DNA of 64,000 nt from Fodinicurvata fenggangensis DSM 21160 (GCF_000686045.1 NZ_JMLV01000001.1:372001-436000); one strand, 5' to 3'; numbered from the stretch's first letter, positions 27,354 through 37,158 are shown. Notes: generated by a model not told the origin, from the letters alone. Numbers and translations are program-made.

Positions 27354-28565
27354 TTGAGCAAGTCAGATCGCGCTTCTTCCAACAGCAAAATGAAATTCGA
27401 CACCCAACTGGCCCATCTTGGCCGTCGTCCGACAGTGAAGGGTGGACATGCGGTTAATGTGCCGGTGGTGCATGCCTCGACGATACTGTTCGACAGTGTC
27501 GAGCAGATGAGGGAGGCAACGCAGAACCGGTCCGATCCCAATTGGATTCACTATGGTCGTGGTGGAACACAAACCCATATTGCGCTTCAGGAATCCGTGG
27601 CCGAACTGGAGGGGGCTCATGCTGCCCTTTGCGTGCCTTCCGGATTGGCAGCCGTGGTAGTGTCCATCCTGTCCCAAGTTCAGGCTGGGGATCACGTACT
27701 GGTAGCTGACAGCGTATATGCCCCGACCCGGGGGTTTTGCGAAGGATTCCTGAAGAAATTCGGAGTGGAGACCGACTACTACAATCCGCTCGATATTGAC
27801 GATCTGCGCTCAAAGTTTCGGACTGAAACCCGTGTGGTCTATACGGAAGCACCCGGATCGCTGACTTTCGAAATGCAGGACATACCTGCCATCAGCGAAG
27901 TGGCACACACCCACGGGGCAAAGGTTATACTCGACAATACATGGGCAACACCCATGTATTTCAAATCCTTCGCCCATGGTGTTGATATTTCGGTGCACGC
28001 GGGAACCAAGTATATTGTTGGCCATTCCGATGCGATGCTGGGGTTGATTCTGACCAGCGATGAAACGACGGCTGCTGTGCAACGGCAGGCCGACCTGCTT
28101 GGCTATGCCTGTGGACCGGACGACATCTACCTTGCACTGCGAGGCCTACGCACGCTGAGCGTTCGGCTGGAGCGCCACCAGAAGAATGCGCTGGCGCTTT
28201 GCAATTGGTTGTCTCAGCGCCATGAGGTCGCACGTCTGTTTTATCCGGCACTGCCAGACGATCCAGGACATAAACTCTGGAAGCGGGACTTTCTGGGGGC
28301 CAGCGGCTTGTTCGGAGTAGAACTCAATCCCGTTAGCGATGATGCAGTTGGTGCGTTCCTGAACAGCTTGGAGCTGTTCGGCATGGGATACTCCTGGGGC
28401 GGATACGAAAGCCTGGCGATTCCCACCAAACCCAGCGACTATCGAACAGCCACGCAATGGGACGGACACGGTCCGACCCTTCGTCTTCATGCCGGCCTGG
28501 AAGATGCGGATGACCTGATCCAGGACCTGGAACAGGCTTTCGCTCAATTGCGGGCTGCTTCGTAA
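27354..28565 (+). CDS. metC: Cystathionine beta-lyase
   Basis: A 403-residue PLP enzyme of the Cys/Met metabolism family. The Schiff-base lysine is Lys219 in VHAGTKYIVGHSDAM. Tyr and Arg of the phosphate site are in HYGRGGTQT near 67-75, and the C-terminal GYSWGGYESL is the cystathionine beta-lyase form of that motif. It splits cystathionine to homocysteine, pyruvate and ammonia for methionine synthesis. The start used is TTG at 27354, with GGA 8 bases upstream; an ATG at 27390 is an alternative that drops a non-conserved, serine-rich leader. The gene is 31 bp after the glycosyltransferase-like gene. Confidence 0.92.
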   Translation: MSKSDRASSNSKMKFDTQLAHLGRRPTVKGGHAVNVPVVHASTILFDSVEQMREATQNRSDPNWIHYGRGGTQTHIALQESVAELEGAHAALCVPSGLAAVVVSILSQVQAGDHVLVADSVYAPTRGFCEGFLKKFGVETDYYNPLDIDDLRSKFRTETRVVYTEAPGSLTFEMQDIPAISEVAHTHGAKVILDNTWATPMYFKSFAHGVDISVHAGTKYIVGHSDAMLGLILTSDETTAAVQRQADLLGYACGPDDIYLALRGLRTLSVRLERHQKNALALCNWLSQRHEVARLFYPALPDDPGHKLWKRDFLGASGLFGVELNPVSDDAVGAFLNSLELFGMGYSWGGYESLAIPTKPSDYRTATQWDGHGPTLRLHAGLEDADDLIQDLEQAFAQLRAAS

Positions 28566-28690
28566 ATCCACGCCCCTGACGGGAATGGCTGTAACGCCTT
28601 CTTAACGGTCAATCTGTAAAAGTCCGCAGGGTCTCTCGGGACGGCTCTTTCGACTCCCGGATCCCAGCGGATTTTTTGGATAAGGCGTGA

Positions 28691-29827
28691 ATGGCGGATA
28701 GCGACAACCAGCGTCCAATTCTGATCAAGAAAAAGAAGAGTGGACATGGTCACGGGCATCACGGCGGCGCCTGGAAGGTTGCCTATGCCGACTTCGTGAC
28801 GGCCATGATGGCATTCTTTCTTTTGCTGTGGTTGATCAGCAGCACGTCGGAAGAGCAGAAGGAAGGAATCGCGGACTACTTTACTCCCACCACCCTGACC
28901 ACAGACTCCTCAAGCGGTTCTGATGGGATTCTCGGCGGACAGACGATCACTGCGGATGGTGCGGCCCGGGATGATCGCAGTCCCATGGGATTCGGGTCAG
29001 GGCTTCCATCCCGCGAGACGCGTATCGAAGGGGGCGCCGCAGCCGATCAGGACCAGAGCAATTCAAATGAATCCGATGGCGAGGGCAACCAAACACAATC
29101 CTTGGACCAGGACACCCTGTCGAAGGCCGAAGAGACGATAAGGCAGCGTCGCGCCGAACAGGATGCGGCCGCCTTTCGTTCCGCCAAGAATGAATTGATG
29201 AGTGAGATTGCGGATCGCCCGGAATTGGCCGGCCTGAAGGAGAATCTTCTGGTCGATCAGACGGATGAGGGCCTCAGGATCCAGTTGATCGACCAGCAAG
29301 GAACAGACATGTTCCCTTCTGGCAGTGCAGAGCCTCATGAGCACACGGTGCGTCTGTTGGATATGGTCAGCTCGGCAATTGACGGTCTTCCAAACAGCGT
29401 CGCGATCTCCGGACATACGGATTCCACGCCTTATCGGGACGGAAGCAATTACGGAAACTGGGAACTCTCCAGTGATCGTGCCAACGCCAGCCGTCGCGCC
29501 ATGATCGAGTCCGGCCTGGAGGAAGGCCGAGTGGAAACCGTTGTCGGAAAAGCCGATACCGATCCACTCGATCCCCAGAATACAACAGCTCCGCGCAATC
29601 GACGTATTTCCATTGTGCTTCTGAGACAAGGCCGCGGAAGCACAGCTACACTTCAGAACAACAATGACGCCGCAGCTATCGAAGAGACGCCGGATCGCGA
29701 TCTGGAGCAAAATAACCCCATCGTAGTGGTCGATCCCCCCGAGACCTCAACTTCTGGCGTCGATGAAAACAGTCAGACCGAATCGCGCGAGACTCCTTTG
29801 CCCGCCCCTTCCCTACTGGCAAATTAG
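28691..29827 (+). CDS. motB: Flagellar motor stator protein MotB
   Basis: A 378-residue inner-membrane protein. The N-terminal basic/His-rich stretch (KKKKSGHGHGHHGGAWKVAYADF) leads into a single TM helix at about 33-50. Asp34 in YADFVTAMMAF is the ion-coupling aspartate of MotB. A Ser/Gln-rich linker follows. The OmpA-like peptidoglycan-binding domain at about 215-320 has FPSGSAEP, SGHTDSTPY and NRRISIVLLR. Its C-terminus has an extra ~55-residue acidic Asn/Glu-rich tail. MotB forms stators with MotA, but no motA is adjacent. ATG 28691 follows an AAGG purine run. Confidence 0.92.
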   Translation: MADSDNQRPILIKKKKSGHGHGHHGGAWKVAYADFVTAMMAFFLLLWLISSTSEEQKEGIADYFTPTTLTTDSSSGSDGILGGQTITADGAARDDRSPMGFGSGLPSRETRIEGGAAADQDQSNSNESDGEGNQTQSLDQDTLSKAEETIRQRRAEQDAAAFRSAKNELMSEIADRPELAGLKENLLVDQTDEGLRIQLIDQQGTDMFPSGSAEPHEHTVRLLDMVSSAIDGLPNSVAISGHTDSTPYRDGSNYGNWELSSDRANASRRAMIESGLEEGRVETVVGKADTDPLDPQNTTAPRNRRISIVLLRQGRGSTATLQNNNDAAAIEETPDRDLEQNNPIVVVDPPETSTSGVDENSQTESRETPLPAPSLLAN

Positions 29828-29875
29828 GCCTTCCATACCGATATCTTGAGAAATTGGATCGTGACGGAAGGACAG

Positions 29876-30385
29876 ATGTCAGGAACCTCACTTACACTTT
29901 CAACACAGGATGCCACCTGGAATCGGGATGGTCAGGACTTCAATGCGCGTGACCCCAGGCTCTATGAGTCCGTCGTCCTGCTGAGAGTTCTGGGCTATTT
30001 CATGGACGTTGTCTTCCTGGCCATCCTTACGGGACTGGTCGGGTTGGTGTTATGGATTATTGGCATTCTTTCCCTGGGTCTCTTGATGCCCCTGGTTGCC
30101 GTCGGAGTGGCAATACTCCCTATCGCATACCATACACTGACCATAGGCGCTTATGGTGCCACGCCGGGAATGCGGCTGTTGGGCCTTGAGGTTCGCAATA
30201 TCGAGGATGGAAGTTCCCCGGATTACATCCAGGCATTCGTCATGACTGCGCTGTTCTATCTCAGTATAGGTGTGACCAGCTGGATCATACTGATCGTTGC
30301 GTTTTTCAATCCGCGGCGTCGGCTGATGCATGACTTTTTCTCAAGCCTTGTCGTGGTGCGTCGCCCCCCTCCTGAGGAAATCTGA
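29876..30385 (+). CDS. RDD family membrane protein
   Basis: A 169-residue protein with three hydrophobic segments, at about residues 39-60, 62-82 and 119-145. The RDD family is defined by Arg, Asp and Asp residues in membrane helices. Here they appear as LLRVLGYFMDVVFL and GATPGMRLLGLEVRN, followed by RRLMHDFFSSLVVV at the end. RDD proteins are inner-membrane proteins of mixed and mostly unknown function; some affect ion transport. The ATG at 29876 is preferred because GGAAGGA lies 4-10 bases upstream. It follows motB by 48 bp. Confidence 0.85.
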   Translation: MSGTSLTLSTQDATWNRDGQDFNARDPRLYESVVLLRVLGYFMDVVFLAILTGLVGLVLWIIGILSLGLLMPLVAVGVAILPIAYHTLTIGAYGATPGMRLLGLEVRNIEDGSSPDYIQAFVMTALFYLSIGVTSWIILIVAFFNPRRRLMHDFFSSLVVVRRPPPEEI

Positions 30386-30394
30386 TTTTGGGAT

Positions 30395-30423
30395 TTGACT
30401 AGAATTGAGGTTACGCGCGCTAT
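30395..30423 (+). promoter_or_regulatory. Candidate promoter for the ATP-grasp/alpha-E operon
   Basis: TTGACT at 30395-30400 is separated by 17 bases from CGCTAT at 30418-30423. The -35 is good and the -10 is weak. The pair lies 55 bases before the GTG start of the ATP-grasp gene and just after the RDD stop. Assigned by eye. Confidence 0.35.
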
Positions 30424-30477
30424 CAGGATGGGGCATACTGGACGCCTGAATATTCCGAATATCCTGCGAGAGCGCTG

Positions 30478-31941
30478 GTGAATAACCATTTGGCAAATCT
30501 GTTTTCTGACTACCAGTCGAATGACTTCTATTGCGAACTTTTCGGAAACAGCCAAAGAGGTTTGCGACCTGATACGCAGGCGATAATAGAGCGGTTATCA
30601 ACGCTTGATCCAGAACGGCTTCGGCAACGTGCCCAGGACGCCGAGCGAGAACTTTACAATCTGGGGATTACTTTCACCGTCTATACCCAAAGGGACGTCA
30701 TAGATCGGATACTGCCCTTTGATGTGTTGCCGAGAGTGATCGATACTGCGGACTGGAAAAGAATTGAATCAGGCGTCATCCAGCGTGTCAGCGCCATCAA
30801 TCATTTTCTGCAGGATATCTACCATGAAGGCAGGATCCTCAAGGACGCCATCGTTCCTAATGAGCTGATTCTCGAAAATCCCAATTTCCGCCCTGAGATG
30901 CGCGACCTGCAGGTGCCTCATGGAACCTATGTGCACGTGAGCGGTATAGATATCGTACGTGGAGAGGATGGGAAGTTCAGGGTTCTTGAAGATAATGTTC
31001 GAACCCCCTCCGGGGTTTCCTATGTCGTCGAGAATCGTCACCTTATGCAACGGGCCTTTCCCGACCTGATGGAGGGCACGGGTATTGAGCCTGTGTCCAA
31101 CTATGGCCAGAAGCTTCATGAGGCACTGATCGAGGTTGCACCTGCCCAAGTCCTCGACCCTCGCGTCGTCCTGCTATCCCCTGGCAGTTACAATTCAGCT
31201 TATTTCGAGCATATTTTCCTGGCCCGCGAGATGGGAGTTCCCTTGGTCGAAGGAAGAGACCTGATTGTGGAGGACAGTCGGGTTTTCATGAAAACCATCA
31301 AGGGCCTCATTCCTGTTGATGTCATCTACCGTCGGCTCAATGACGATTTTCTGGACCCTCAGGTCTTTAATTCTACATCCCTTCTTGGCTGTGCGGGGCT
31401 GATGGACGCCTATGCAAAAGGAAACGTAACGCTGGCCAATGCTGTGGGCACAGGAGTTGCGGACGACAAGGCCGTATATGCCTATATGCCCCGCATCATC
31501 CGCTACTATCTGGATGAAGAGCCCATCCTCGACAATGTCGAGACACATATCTGTCGTGAGGCGGAAGGGTTGCAGTATACCCTGAATCACTTGGAGGAAC
31601 TCGTGGTCAAGCCTGTGGGAGAAGCAGGGGGGTATGGCATTACGGTCGGGCCCAAGGCATCACAGGAAGAGTTGGAAAGCTGCCGGGCCAGCTTGCTCGA
31701 GAACCCAGCCAACTACATCAGCCAACCCATGATCAATCTGTCTGTCTGCCCTACCCTTGCAGAGGATGGAATCATGCCGAGGCACGTCGATCTCCGTCCC
31801 TTTGCGGTCACGGGCAAGGAAACCTGGGTTCTGCCTGGCGGATTGACCCGCGTTGCCTTGCGCCCGGGTTCAATCATTGTGAACTCCAGTCAGGGGGGAG
31901 GATCCAAGGACACTTGGGTTCTTCGCTCATCGCGAGGATAA
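30478..31941 (+). CDS. Circularly permuted ATP-grasp protein (DUF404/DUF407 type)
   Basis: A 487-residue protein of the circularly permuted ATP-grasp type 2 family. Characteristic blocks are LPFDVLPRVI near 80, ERIxxGVIQRVSAINHFLQDIYHE-like text near 100, VRGEDGKFRVLEDNVRTPSGVSYVVENR near 160-190, and EELVVKPVGEAGGYG near 380, which should bind ATP. ATP-grasp ligases join a carboxylate to an amine. This type is always found with an alpha-E protein, and the pair is thought to make a small peptide or peptide-like tag. Such pairs often lie next to a transglutaminase and a proteasome-like protease; neither is present here. Start is GTG. Confidence 0.9.
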   Translation: MNNHLANLFSDYQSNDFYCELFGNSQRGLRPDTQAIIERLSTLDPERLRQRAQDAERELYNLGITFTVYTQRDVIDRILPFDVLPRVIDTADWKRIESGVIQRVSAINHFLQDIYHEGRILKDAIVPNELILENPNFRPEMRDLQVPHGTYVHVSGIDIVRGEDGKFRVLEDNVRTPSGVSYVVENRHLMQRAFPDLMEGTGIEPVSNYGQKLHEALIEVAPAQVLDPRVVLLSPGSYNSAYFEHIFLAREMGVPLVEGRDLIVEDSRVFMKTIKGLIPVDVIYRRLNDDFLDPQVFNSTSLLGCAGLMDAYAKGNVTLANAVGTGVADDKAVYAYMPRIIRYYLDEEPILDNVETHICREAEGLQYTLNHLEELVVKPVGEAGGYGITVGPKASQEELESCRASLLENPANYISQPMINLSVCPTLAEDGIMPRHVDLRPFAVTGKETWVLPGGLTRVALRPGSIIVNSSQGGGSKDTWVLRSSRG

Positions 31942-31947
31942 CCGACG

Positions 31948-32892
31948 ATGACGGCCCTTCTCTCACGCCACGCAGCCTGCATCTACTGGATGGGGCGCTA
32001 TATTGAACGGGCCGAGAATCTTGCGCGTATCCTTGATGTCAACGAAACCTATAGCCGTGACAGCCGTGGCGGGCAGAATTGGCGTTCAATCGTTGAATTG
32101 TACAATGATAAAAATCAGTTCGATGAACTCTATGAAGATTATGACGATAAAAATGTCTTGAGCTTCTACGTGCTCGACAGCCGCAACCCTTCGTCACTTG
32201 TCTCAGCCGTCCAGACCGCTCGAGAGAACGCTCGTACCTTGCGCCCCCTGATCTCCACCGAGATGTGGGTACATATGAATGTCTTCAGCAATTGGATCAG
32301 AGGCACGCGCGAGGAAGACCTGAAAGAAGGCCGTCTGTCTCGATTGTGCATGCAGGTCCGCCAGGAATGTCAGGCGCATACAGGGATAACGGAGGGAACT
32401 TTCTATCGGGATGAAAGCTGGTATTTCTATCAGCTAGGTCGCATGATCGAGCGCGCAGACCAGACCACGCGTCTCCTGGATGTGAAATACCATATGCTTT
32501 TGCCAAGTCTTCACGATGTTGGCTCAGCACTCGATGTCAGCCAGTGGAATGCACTGCTGCGCTCGGCTGCCGGTTACCATGCCTTCAGGCGGGTATATCC
32601 AACAGGTTTTGCTGTACCGAATGTTGTTGCTTTTCTGTTGTTCAATGACTCGTTTCCGCGTTCAGTCCATGCCTCCATAGGTCAATTCGAAAGCCAGTTG
32701 ACGGACTTGAGGCAGAAGTTTCAACTGATGGGCGGCGCGGACGCTCTTGGAGAACTGTACGACGTGCGTACTGTTCTGAGTGAAAGCAGCGTGGATGCCA
32801 TTATGACCAGAGGGTTACACGAGTTTCTTGATTGGACGCAGCAAAGGATTATTTCCGTTGGCGACAAGCTTTCGGCGGATTTTTTCAGCTAA
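31948..32892 (+). CDS. Alpha-E domain protein (DUF403)
   Basis: A 314-residue all-helical protein. The opening LLSRHAACIYWMGRYIERAENLARILDVNE is the signature of alpha-E (DUF403) proteins. Later helices carry the conserved FYQLGRMIERADQTTRLLDVKY, which repeats the ERAE/ERAD pattern. The gene starts 6 bp after the ATP-grasp stop, so the two are one operon and probably one complex. Biochemical activity of alpha-E proteins is not established. Confidence 0.9.
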   Translation: MTALLSRHAACIYWMGRYIERAENLARILDVNETYSRDSRGGQNWRSIVELYNDKNQFDELYEDYDDKNVLSFYVLDSRNPSSLVSAVQTARENARTLRPLISTEMWVHMNVFSNWIRGTREEDLKEGRLSRLCMQVRQECQAHTGITEGTFYRDESWYFYQLGRMIERADQTTRLLDVKYHMLLPSLHDVGSALDVSQWNALLRSAAGYHAFRRVYPTGFAVPNVVAFLLFNDSFPRSVHASIGQFESQLTDLRQKFQLMGGADALGELYDVRTVLSESSVDAIMTRGLHEFLDWTQQRIISVGDKLSADFFS

Positions 32893-32961
32893 ACAGCATG
32901 CGCTGAGGCCAAGTTATCTTTCCATGCAGGACTGCAGGGTACGCCTAGGAGTGAGCCGGTA

Positions 32962-33741
32962 ATGCCTTACGAGTCCCCACATGCACCAGGGCCATCAAGC
33001 GTCCCTGCAAATGAAAATGCGAAGGGAGAACCGCGCCCTGAACTACATTTCATGGTGACGTCTGAATCGCCTTGCCCCTACCTTCCCGATCGCTATGAGC
33101 GCAAACTCTTGACCGATCTTCATGGGCGCAATGCAGCTTTCCACCATTCCCGCCTTTCCCAGGCAGGATTTCGACGCAGTCATCACTATGCCTATCGCCC
33201 TGCCTGCAGGGGTTGCAATGCCTGTGTGCCTGTAAGAGTGGCGGTGGACCGTTTTATCGCTAGCAAGTCGCAAAGACGGATTTACCGGAAGAATGCGGAC
33301 CTGGAGCCGAGATTCCGCCCCGCCATGGCGACACGGGAACAATACAGGCTTTTCTCCCGCTATCTGCAGGCCCGGCATCGCGACGGCGAAATGGCCGAGA
33401 TGACCTTCAGTGATTATAGAGCCATGATAGAGGATACCAACATTCGTACAGAGGTGCTCGAACTACGTGATGCCAATGATAATTTGCGTGGCGCCTGCCT
33501 TACGGACGTACTCGACGATGGTCTCTCTGCCGTTTACAGCTTTTTCACCCCTGAAGATGAAAAACGCAGTCTTGGCCGCTATTTCATATTGATGCTGATT
33601 GAGGAAGCGCTGAGACGAAAGCTCCCCTACCTTTACCTTGGGTACTGGATCGCTCAGTCTCGGAAGATGGCCTATAAAACGGATTTCCGTCCGATTGAAG
33701 CCTTGAAAACGAACGGCTGGTCAGATCTGGAGGACACGTAG
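32962..33741 (+). CDS. bpt: Aspartate/glutamate leucyltransferase (arginyltransferase family)
   Basis: A 259-residue N-end-rule aminoacyl-tRNA-protein transferase that adds leucine to N-terminal Asp or Glu, marking proteins for ClpS/ClpAP. The N-terminal PCPYLPDRYERKLLTDL and the cysteine-containing ACRGCNACVPVRV (a metal/regulatory CxxC) are typical. The acyl-transferase part has SAVYSFFTPEDEKRSLGRYF and LYLGYWIAQSRKMAYKTDF near the C-terminus. AGGAG lies 11 bases before the ATG. It is 69 bp after the alpha-E gene and may share its transcript. It converges with the TRAP gene, with 2 bp between the stops. Confidence 0.94.
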   Translation: MPYESPHAPGPSSVPANENAKGEPRPELHFMVTSESPCPYLPDRYERKLLTDLHGRNAAFHHSRLSQAGFRRSHHYAYRPACRGCNACVPVRVAVDRFIASKSQRRIYRKNADLEPRFRPAMATREQYRLFSRYLQARHRDGEMAEMTFSDYRAMIEDTNIRTEVLELRDANDNLRGACLTDVLDDGLSAVYSFFTPEDEKRSLGRYFILMLIEEALRRKLPYLYLGYWIAQSRKMAYKTDFRPIEALKTNGWSDLEDT

Positions 33742-33743
33742 TT

Positions 33744-34868
33744 TTATCGGTCCTCATCGACTGTCGGAAAATTATACTTCAACTGCCGCGCTTGCAGCAT
33801 GGCCAGGTCTGTGTATTTCGACCAGCCATGCAGGTCCTGGCGAAAGCGTAGTATGCTCTGGAAAACTTCATGGCTGAAGGGATCTACGGCCGCAAGATCA
33901 TTCATGACCTCTCCCGACAAGTCGGCCAAGGACGCAAGTGTCTGGTCACTGAGGGCAAACAGCTCAATGCCTTGCTCTTCGACCATGCGTCTGAGTGCAC
34001 TTTGATTGTGGGCCTGGAATTCGCTTTGAGTCTGCTGATGTGCAAGTCTGGCTGCAGTCTGCAACAGGGTTCGTTCCGTTGAATCCAGGCGTCCCCAAAC
34101 ATCGAGATTGATGAAGGCATCCAGAAGGACAGACGGGGCTTGCCATCCGGGGTAGCCGTAGGACCAGCCGCTTTGAGCAAGGCCCAGGCTATCGTCTGCA
34201 TAGGGACCCATCCAGGAGGCCGCATCAATGACACCGGCCTCGATTGCCTTGGGAATTTCGCTGCCAGGCAACAACACGACGCTCGCACCAGCCGCCTTGC
34301 ACACTTCCCCACCCAATCCCGGCATGCGGATACGCAGGTTGGATAGATCGGACGTTTCCGAAACGGGTTGGCTGAACCACCCCGCCATTTGCTGTCCAGA
34401 CACGCCACAAGCCAGGAATTTGCACCCAACGTCTCGATAAGCCCTCTCGGTAAGTTCCTTGCCCCCGCCGAATTGCAACCAGGCATCCATTTCCATGGAT
34501 GTGAAGCCAAAGGGAATCCCGGAAAGGAAATCGGCGGCTGGCAAGGCCCCTTTCCAATAGTAGGGCGCACTGTGTCCCATATCCATATCACCGGATTGGA
34601 CATCGCTCATGGCATCGAAGGCGGACCGTTCCGGTGTATCCCAGTGAAGCTCGACAACAAGGCGCCCTTCCGAAAGAAGCGTCACATACTCCGAAAAATA
34701 CAAGGCTCCGGCACCCGGCCCGCTTGTTTCTTCTGGCCAGGCGGTCTGCATGCGCAGTTTCTTGTGGTTTTCGGAAATGGCCGGACGCGGAAAGGCTATC
34801 ATGCCGCCACCGAGTGCGGCTGCAGTGCCACCAAGCAGGCTATTCCTCAGGAAAGCACGACGTTGCAT
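33744..34868 (-). CDS. TRAP transporter substrate-binding protein (DctP family), Tat-exported
   Basis: A 374-residue periplasmic solute-binding protein. The N-terminus MQRRAFLRNSLLGG followed by a hydrophobic run is a twin-arginine signal (RRAFLRN). The mature part has the DctP pattern: TAWPEETSGPGAGALYFSEYV, and LSNLRIRMPGLGGEV near 160 with the ligand-binding Arg in RIRMPG. TRAP binding proteins deliver carboxylates or related acids to DctQ/DctM membrane subunits. Neither subunit gene is present in the window, so the protein is solitary here. The ligand is unknown. Confidence 0.87.
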   Translation of the reverse strand: MQRRAFLRNSLLGGTAAALGGGMIAFPRPAISENHKKLRMQTAWPEETSGPGAGALYFSEYVTLLSEGRLVVELHWDTPERSAFDAMSDVQSGDMDMGHSAPYYWKGALPAADFLSGIPFGFTSMEMDAWLQFGGGKELTERAYRDVGCKFLACGVSGQQMAGWFSQPVSETSDLSNLRIRMPGLGGEVCKAAGASVVLLPGSEIPKAIEAGVIDAASWMGPYADDSLGLAQSGWSYGYPGWQAPSVLLDAFINLDVWGRLDSTERTLLQTAARLAHQQTQSEFQAHNQSALRRMVEEQGIELFALSDQTLASLADLSGEVMNDLAAVDPFSHEVFQSILRFRQDLHGWSKYTDLAMLQARQLKYNFPTVDEDR

Positions 34869-34920
34869 GAGACTGGTCCTGCTACTGGTCCCTTCACCAC
34901 ATTGAAGTCATGCCTGGATA

Positions 34921-37158
34921 TCAGTCAAACCGGTTGGAGCTCGAGAAGCCACGCGGTGCTAGGCGACCGGATTGTCCACGCTTGCCCTGCCATTCCATGA
35001 GGTTGTGCTCCGTGCGAACGCGTCCTGGACCAGCTGCCCAGGTCAGTCCATCCTCGAGCCGGAAGGTCTTGATATCCGAAAGCCCCCCATCCTTGTAGCG
35101 CTGCAGGATAACACCGCGCCCACGCGCCATTTCTGGAAGTTCATTGCGTGGGAAAATCAACAGTTTGCGGTTTTCTCCTATGACGGCAACGGAATCATCG
35201 CCCTCTGAAATCGGACGGCAAACCGAGGCCTCAGCCCCCTTGGCCGGGTTGAGTGCCTGCTTACCGTTCTTTGTCTGGGCCACCACATCATTCTCGGAAA
35301 CAGCGAATCCGCGGCCGTCATCGGACGCCAGCAATATCTGGCCGGACGGAGTGTAGACCTTCAAAGCCACAATATCCTGATCGTTTGGCAAATCGATACT
35401 CAGGCGAAGGGGTTCTCCAAATCCTCGTCCACCCGGCAGCTTGTCGGCTCCCAGTGTATAGAAACGGCCATTGGTCGCGAACAGAAGGATCTTGTCCGTG
35501 GTGTAGGCTTTCAGAGCGTGCTTCCCACGGTCGCCATCCTTGTAGCGCGTCTCGGAAAGGTCGTCATGATGCCCTTTGAGGGCCCGGATCCAGCCTTTTT
35601 CTGAAAGGAGCACGGTCACGGGTTCCTTGTCGATCACGGCCTCAAGCGGGATCACAACCGCTTCCGGCGCTGAGCCGATCTCGGTATGGCGGCGTCCCAG
35701 TGGCGTATCGGTCGAGAACTCTTCCTGAAGATCGGCGATCTGGCTATCGATAACCTGCCAGCGCTTCTGGCTGTCCTCGAGCAAATGATTCAATTCTCCC
35801 TGTTCTTCGATAAGTCTTTCATGTTCGCGCCTGAGTTCCATTTCCTCAAGGCGTCGCAATGAGCGCAGCCGCATGTTCAGGATGGCATCGGCCTGCTTAT
35901 CACTGAGTTCAAAGGTACGAATCAACTCGGCCTTGGGGTCATCCTCCTCACGAATGATCCGGATAACCTCATCAAGATTGAGGAAAGCAATCAAATAACC
36001 GGAGAGAACTTCGAGACGTTTTGCGATCTGTTCCAGGCGGTTGCGCGTTCGTCTTAAGAGAACAGTTTCACGATGCGTAAGGAAGGCCTGCAGGACCTCG
36101 CGGAGAGTCATGACCCGTGGCGTATTATCCGCATCCAGCACATTCATGTTGAGGGATACCCGGGTCTCAAGGTCCGTCTGCCGATATAAGGATTCCATCA
36201 GAACCTGCGGATCCACATTCCGACTGCGCGGCTCAAGTACCAGGCGCACGTTCTCGTCGGATTCGTCGCGAACATCGGCCAACTGCGTGAGTTTTTTGGC
36301 GGCCAGAAGATCCGCGATCTTCTCCACCAGTCTTGCTTTGGGCACCTGATAGGGAATTTCCGTAACAATGATCTGGTAGGTTCCTCCCTTCAGGGATTCA
36401 GTCTCCCAGCGCGCGCGTAGCCTGAAGGACCCACGTCCCGTGGAGTAGGTCTCAAGAATGCTGTCTGCACTTTCAACAAGGATGCCGCCAGTTGGAAAAT
36501 CCGGAGCCGGGAGATATTCGACCAGCTTGGCGACTTCTGCCTCGGGGTGCGCAATGAGGTGACGAAGGGCACCGCAGATTTCCGAAACATTGTGAGGAGG
36601 TATCGCTGTCGCCATACCGACTGCAATGCCCTGGGCGCCGTTTGCCAGCAAGTTGGGAAAGGCCGCCGGCAGGACCACCGGTTCCTGCGATTCCCCATCA
36701 TAGGTCGGGCGGAAATCGACAGCATCCTCGTCGATGCCCTCCAGCAAGCGCATGGCAACGGACGTCAGGCGTGCTTCCGTGTAGCGCATGGCCGCTGCGT
36801 TATCACCATCGATGTTGCCGAAGTTTCCCTGTCCGTCGACCAGGGGATAGCGTAATGAAAAGCCCTGAGCCATACGCACCATCGCGTCATAGATGGCCTG
36901 ATCCCCGTGCGGATGGAATTTACCCATCACATCGCCTACAACGCGAGCAGCCTTCTTGTAGCCGTGCTCAGGGTCGAGACGCAGGAGCTGCATGGCATGC
37001 AGCAGACGCCTGTGTACGGGTTTCAGACCATCCCGCACATCCGGCAGGGAACGCGACATGATCGTTGAAAGCGCATAGGAAAGGTAACGCTCGGACAGCG
37101 CATCCACCAAGCGAACATCGGAAACGTTGGAATTTTCTGTGGTCGGGGTTGGAGCCAT
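34921..37158 (-). CDS. parC: DNA topoisomerase IV subunit A
   Basis: A 745-residue type IIA topoisomerase subunit that with ParE decatenates daughter chromosomes. The DNA-cleaving tyrosine is Tyr126 ([10 protein letters not shown]). The breakage domain begins with [14 protein letters not shown], and a C-terminal beta-pinwheel follows about residue 490. The length and the lack of a GyrA box fit ParC rather than GyrA. At the fluoroquinolone-contact position (Ser80 of E. coli ParC) this protein has Gln87 ([10 protein letters not shown]), and Asp91 replaces Glu84. parE is not in the window. It is followed downstream by the TRAP gene. Confidence 0.95.
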   Translation of the reverse strand: MAPTPTTENSNVSDVRLVDALSERYLSYALSTIMSRSLPDVRDGLKPVHRRLLHAMQLLRLDPEHGYKKAARVVGDVMGKFHPHGDQAIYDAMVRMAQGFSLRYPLVDGQGNFGNIDGDNAAAMRYTEARLTSVAMRLLEGIDEDAVDFRPTYDGESQEPVVLPAAFPNLLANGAQGIAVGMATAIPPHNVSEICGALRHLIAHPEAEVAKLVEYLPAPDFPTGGILVESADSILETYSTGRGSFRLRARWETESLKGGTYQIIVTEIPYQVPKARLVEKIADLLAAKKLTQLADVRDESDENVRLVLEPRSRNVDPQVLMESLYRQTDLETRVSLNMNVLDADNTPRVMTLREVLQAFLTHRETVLLRRTRNRLEQIAKRLEVLSGYLIAFLNLDEVIRIIREEDDPKAELIRTFELSDKQADAILNMRLRSLRRLEEMELRREHERLIEEQGELNHLLEDSQKRWQVIDSQIADLQEEFSTDTPLGRRHTEIGSAPEAVVIPLEAVIDKEPVTVLLSEKGWIRALKGHHDDLSETRYKDGDRGKHALKAYTTDKILLFATNGRFYTLGADKLPGGRGFGEPLRLSIDLPNDQDIVALKVYTPSGQILLASDDGRGFAVSENDVVAQTKNGKQALNPAKGAEASVCRPISEGDDSVAVIGENRKLLIFPRNELPEMARGRGVILQRYKDGGLSDIKTFRLEDGLTWAAGPGRVRTEHNLMEWQGKRGQSGRLAPRGFSSSNRFD

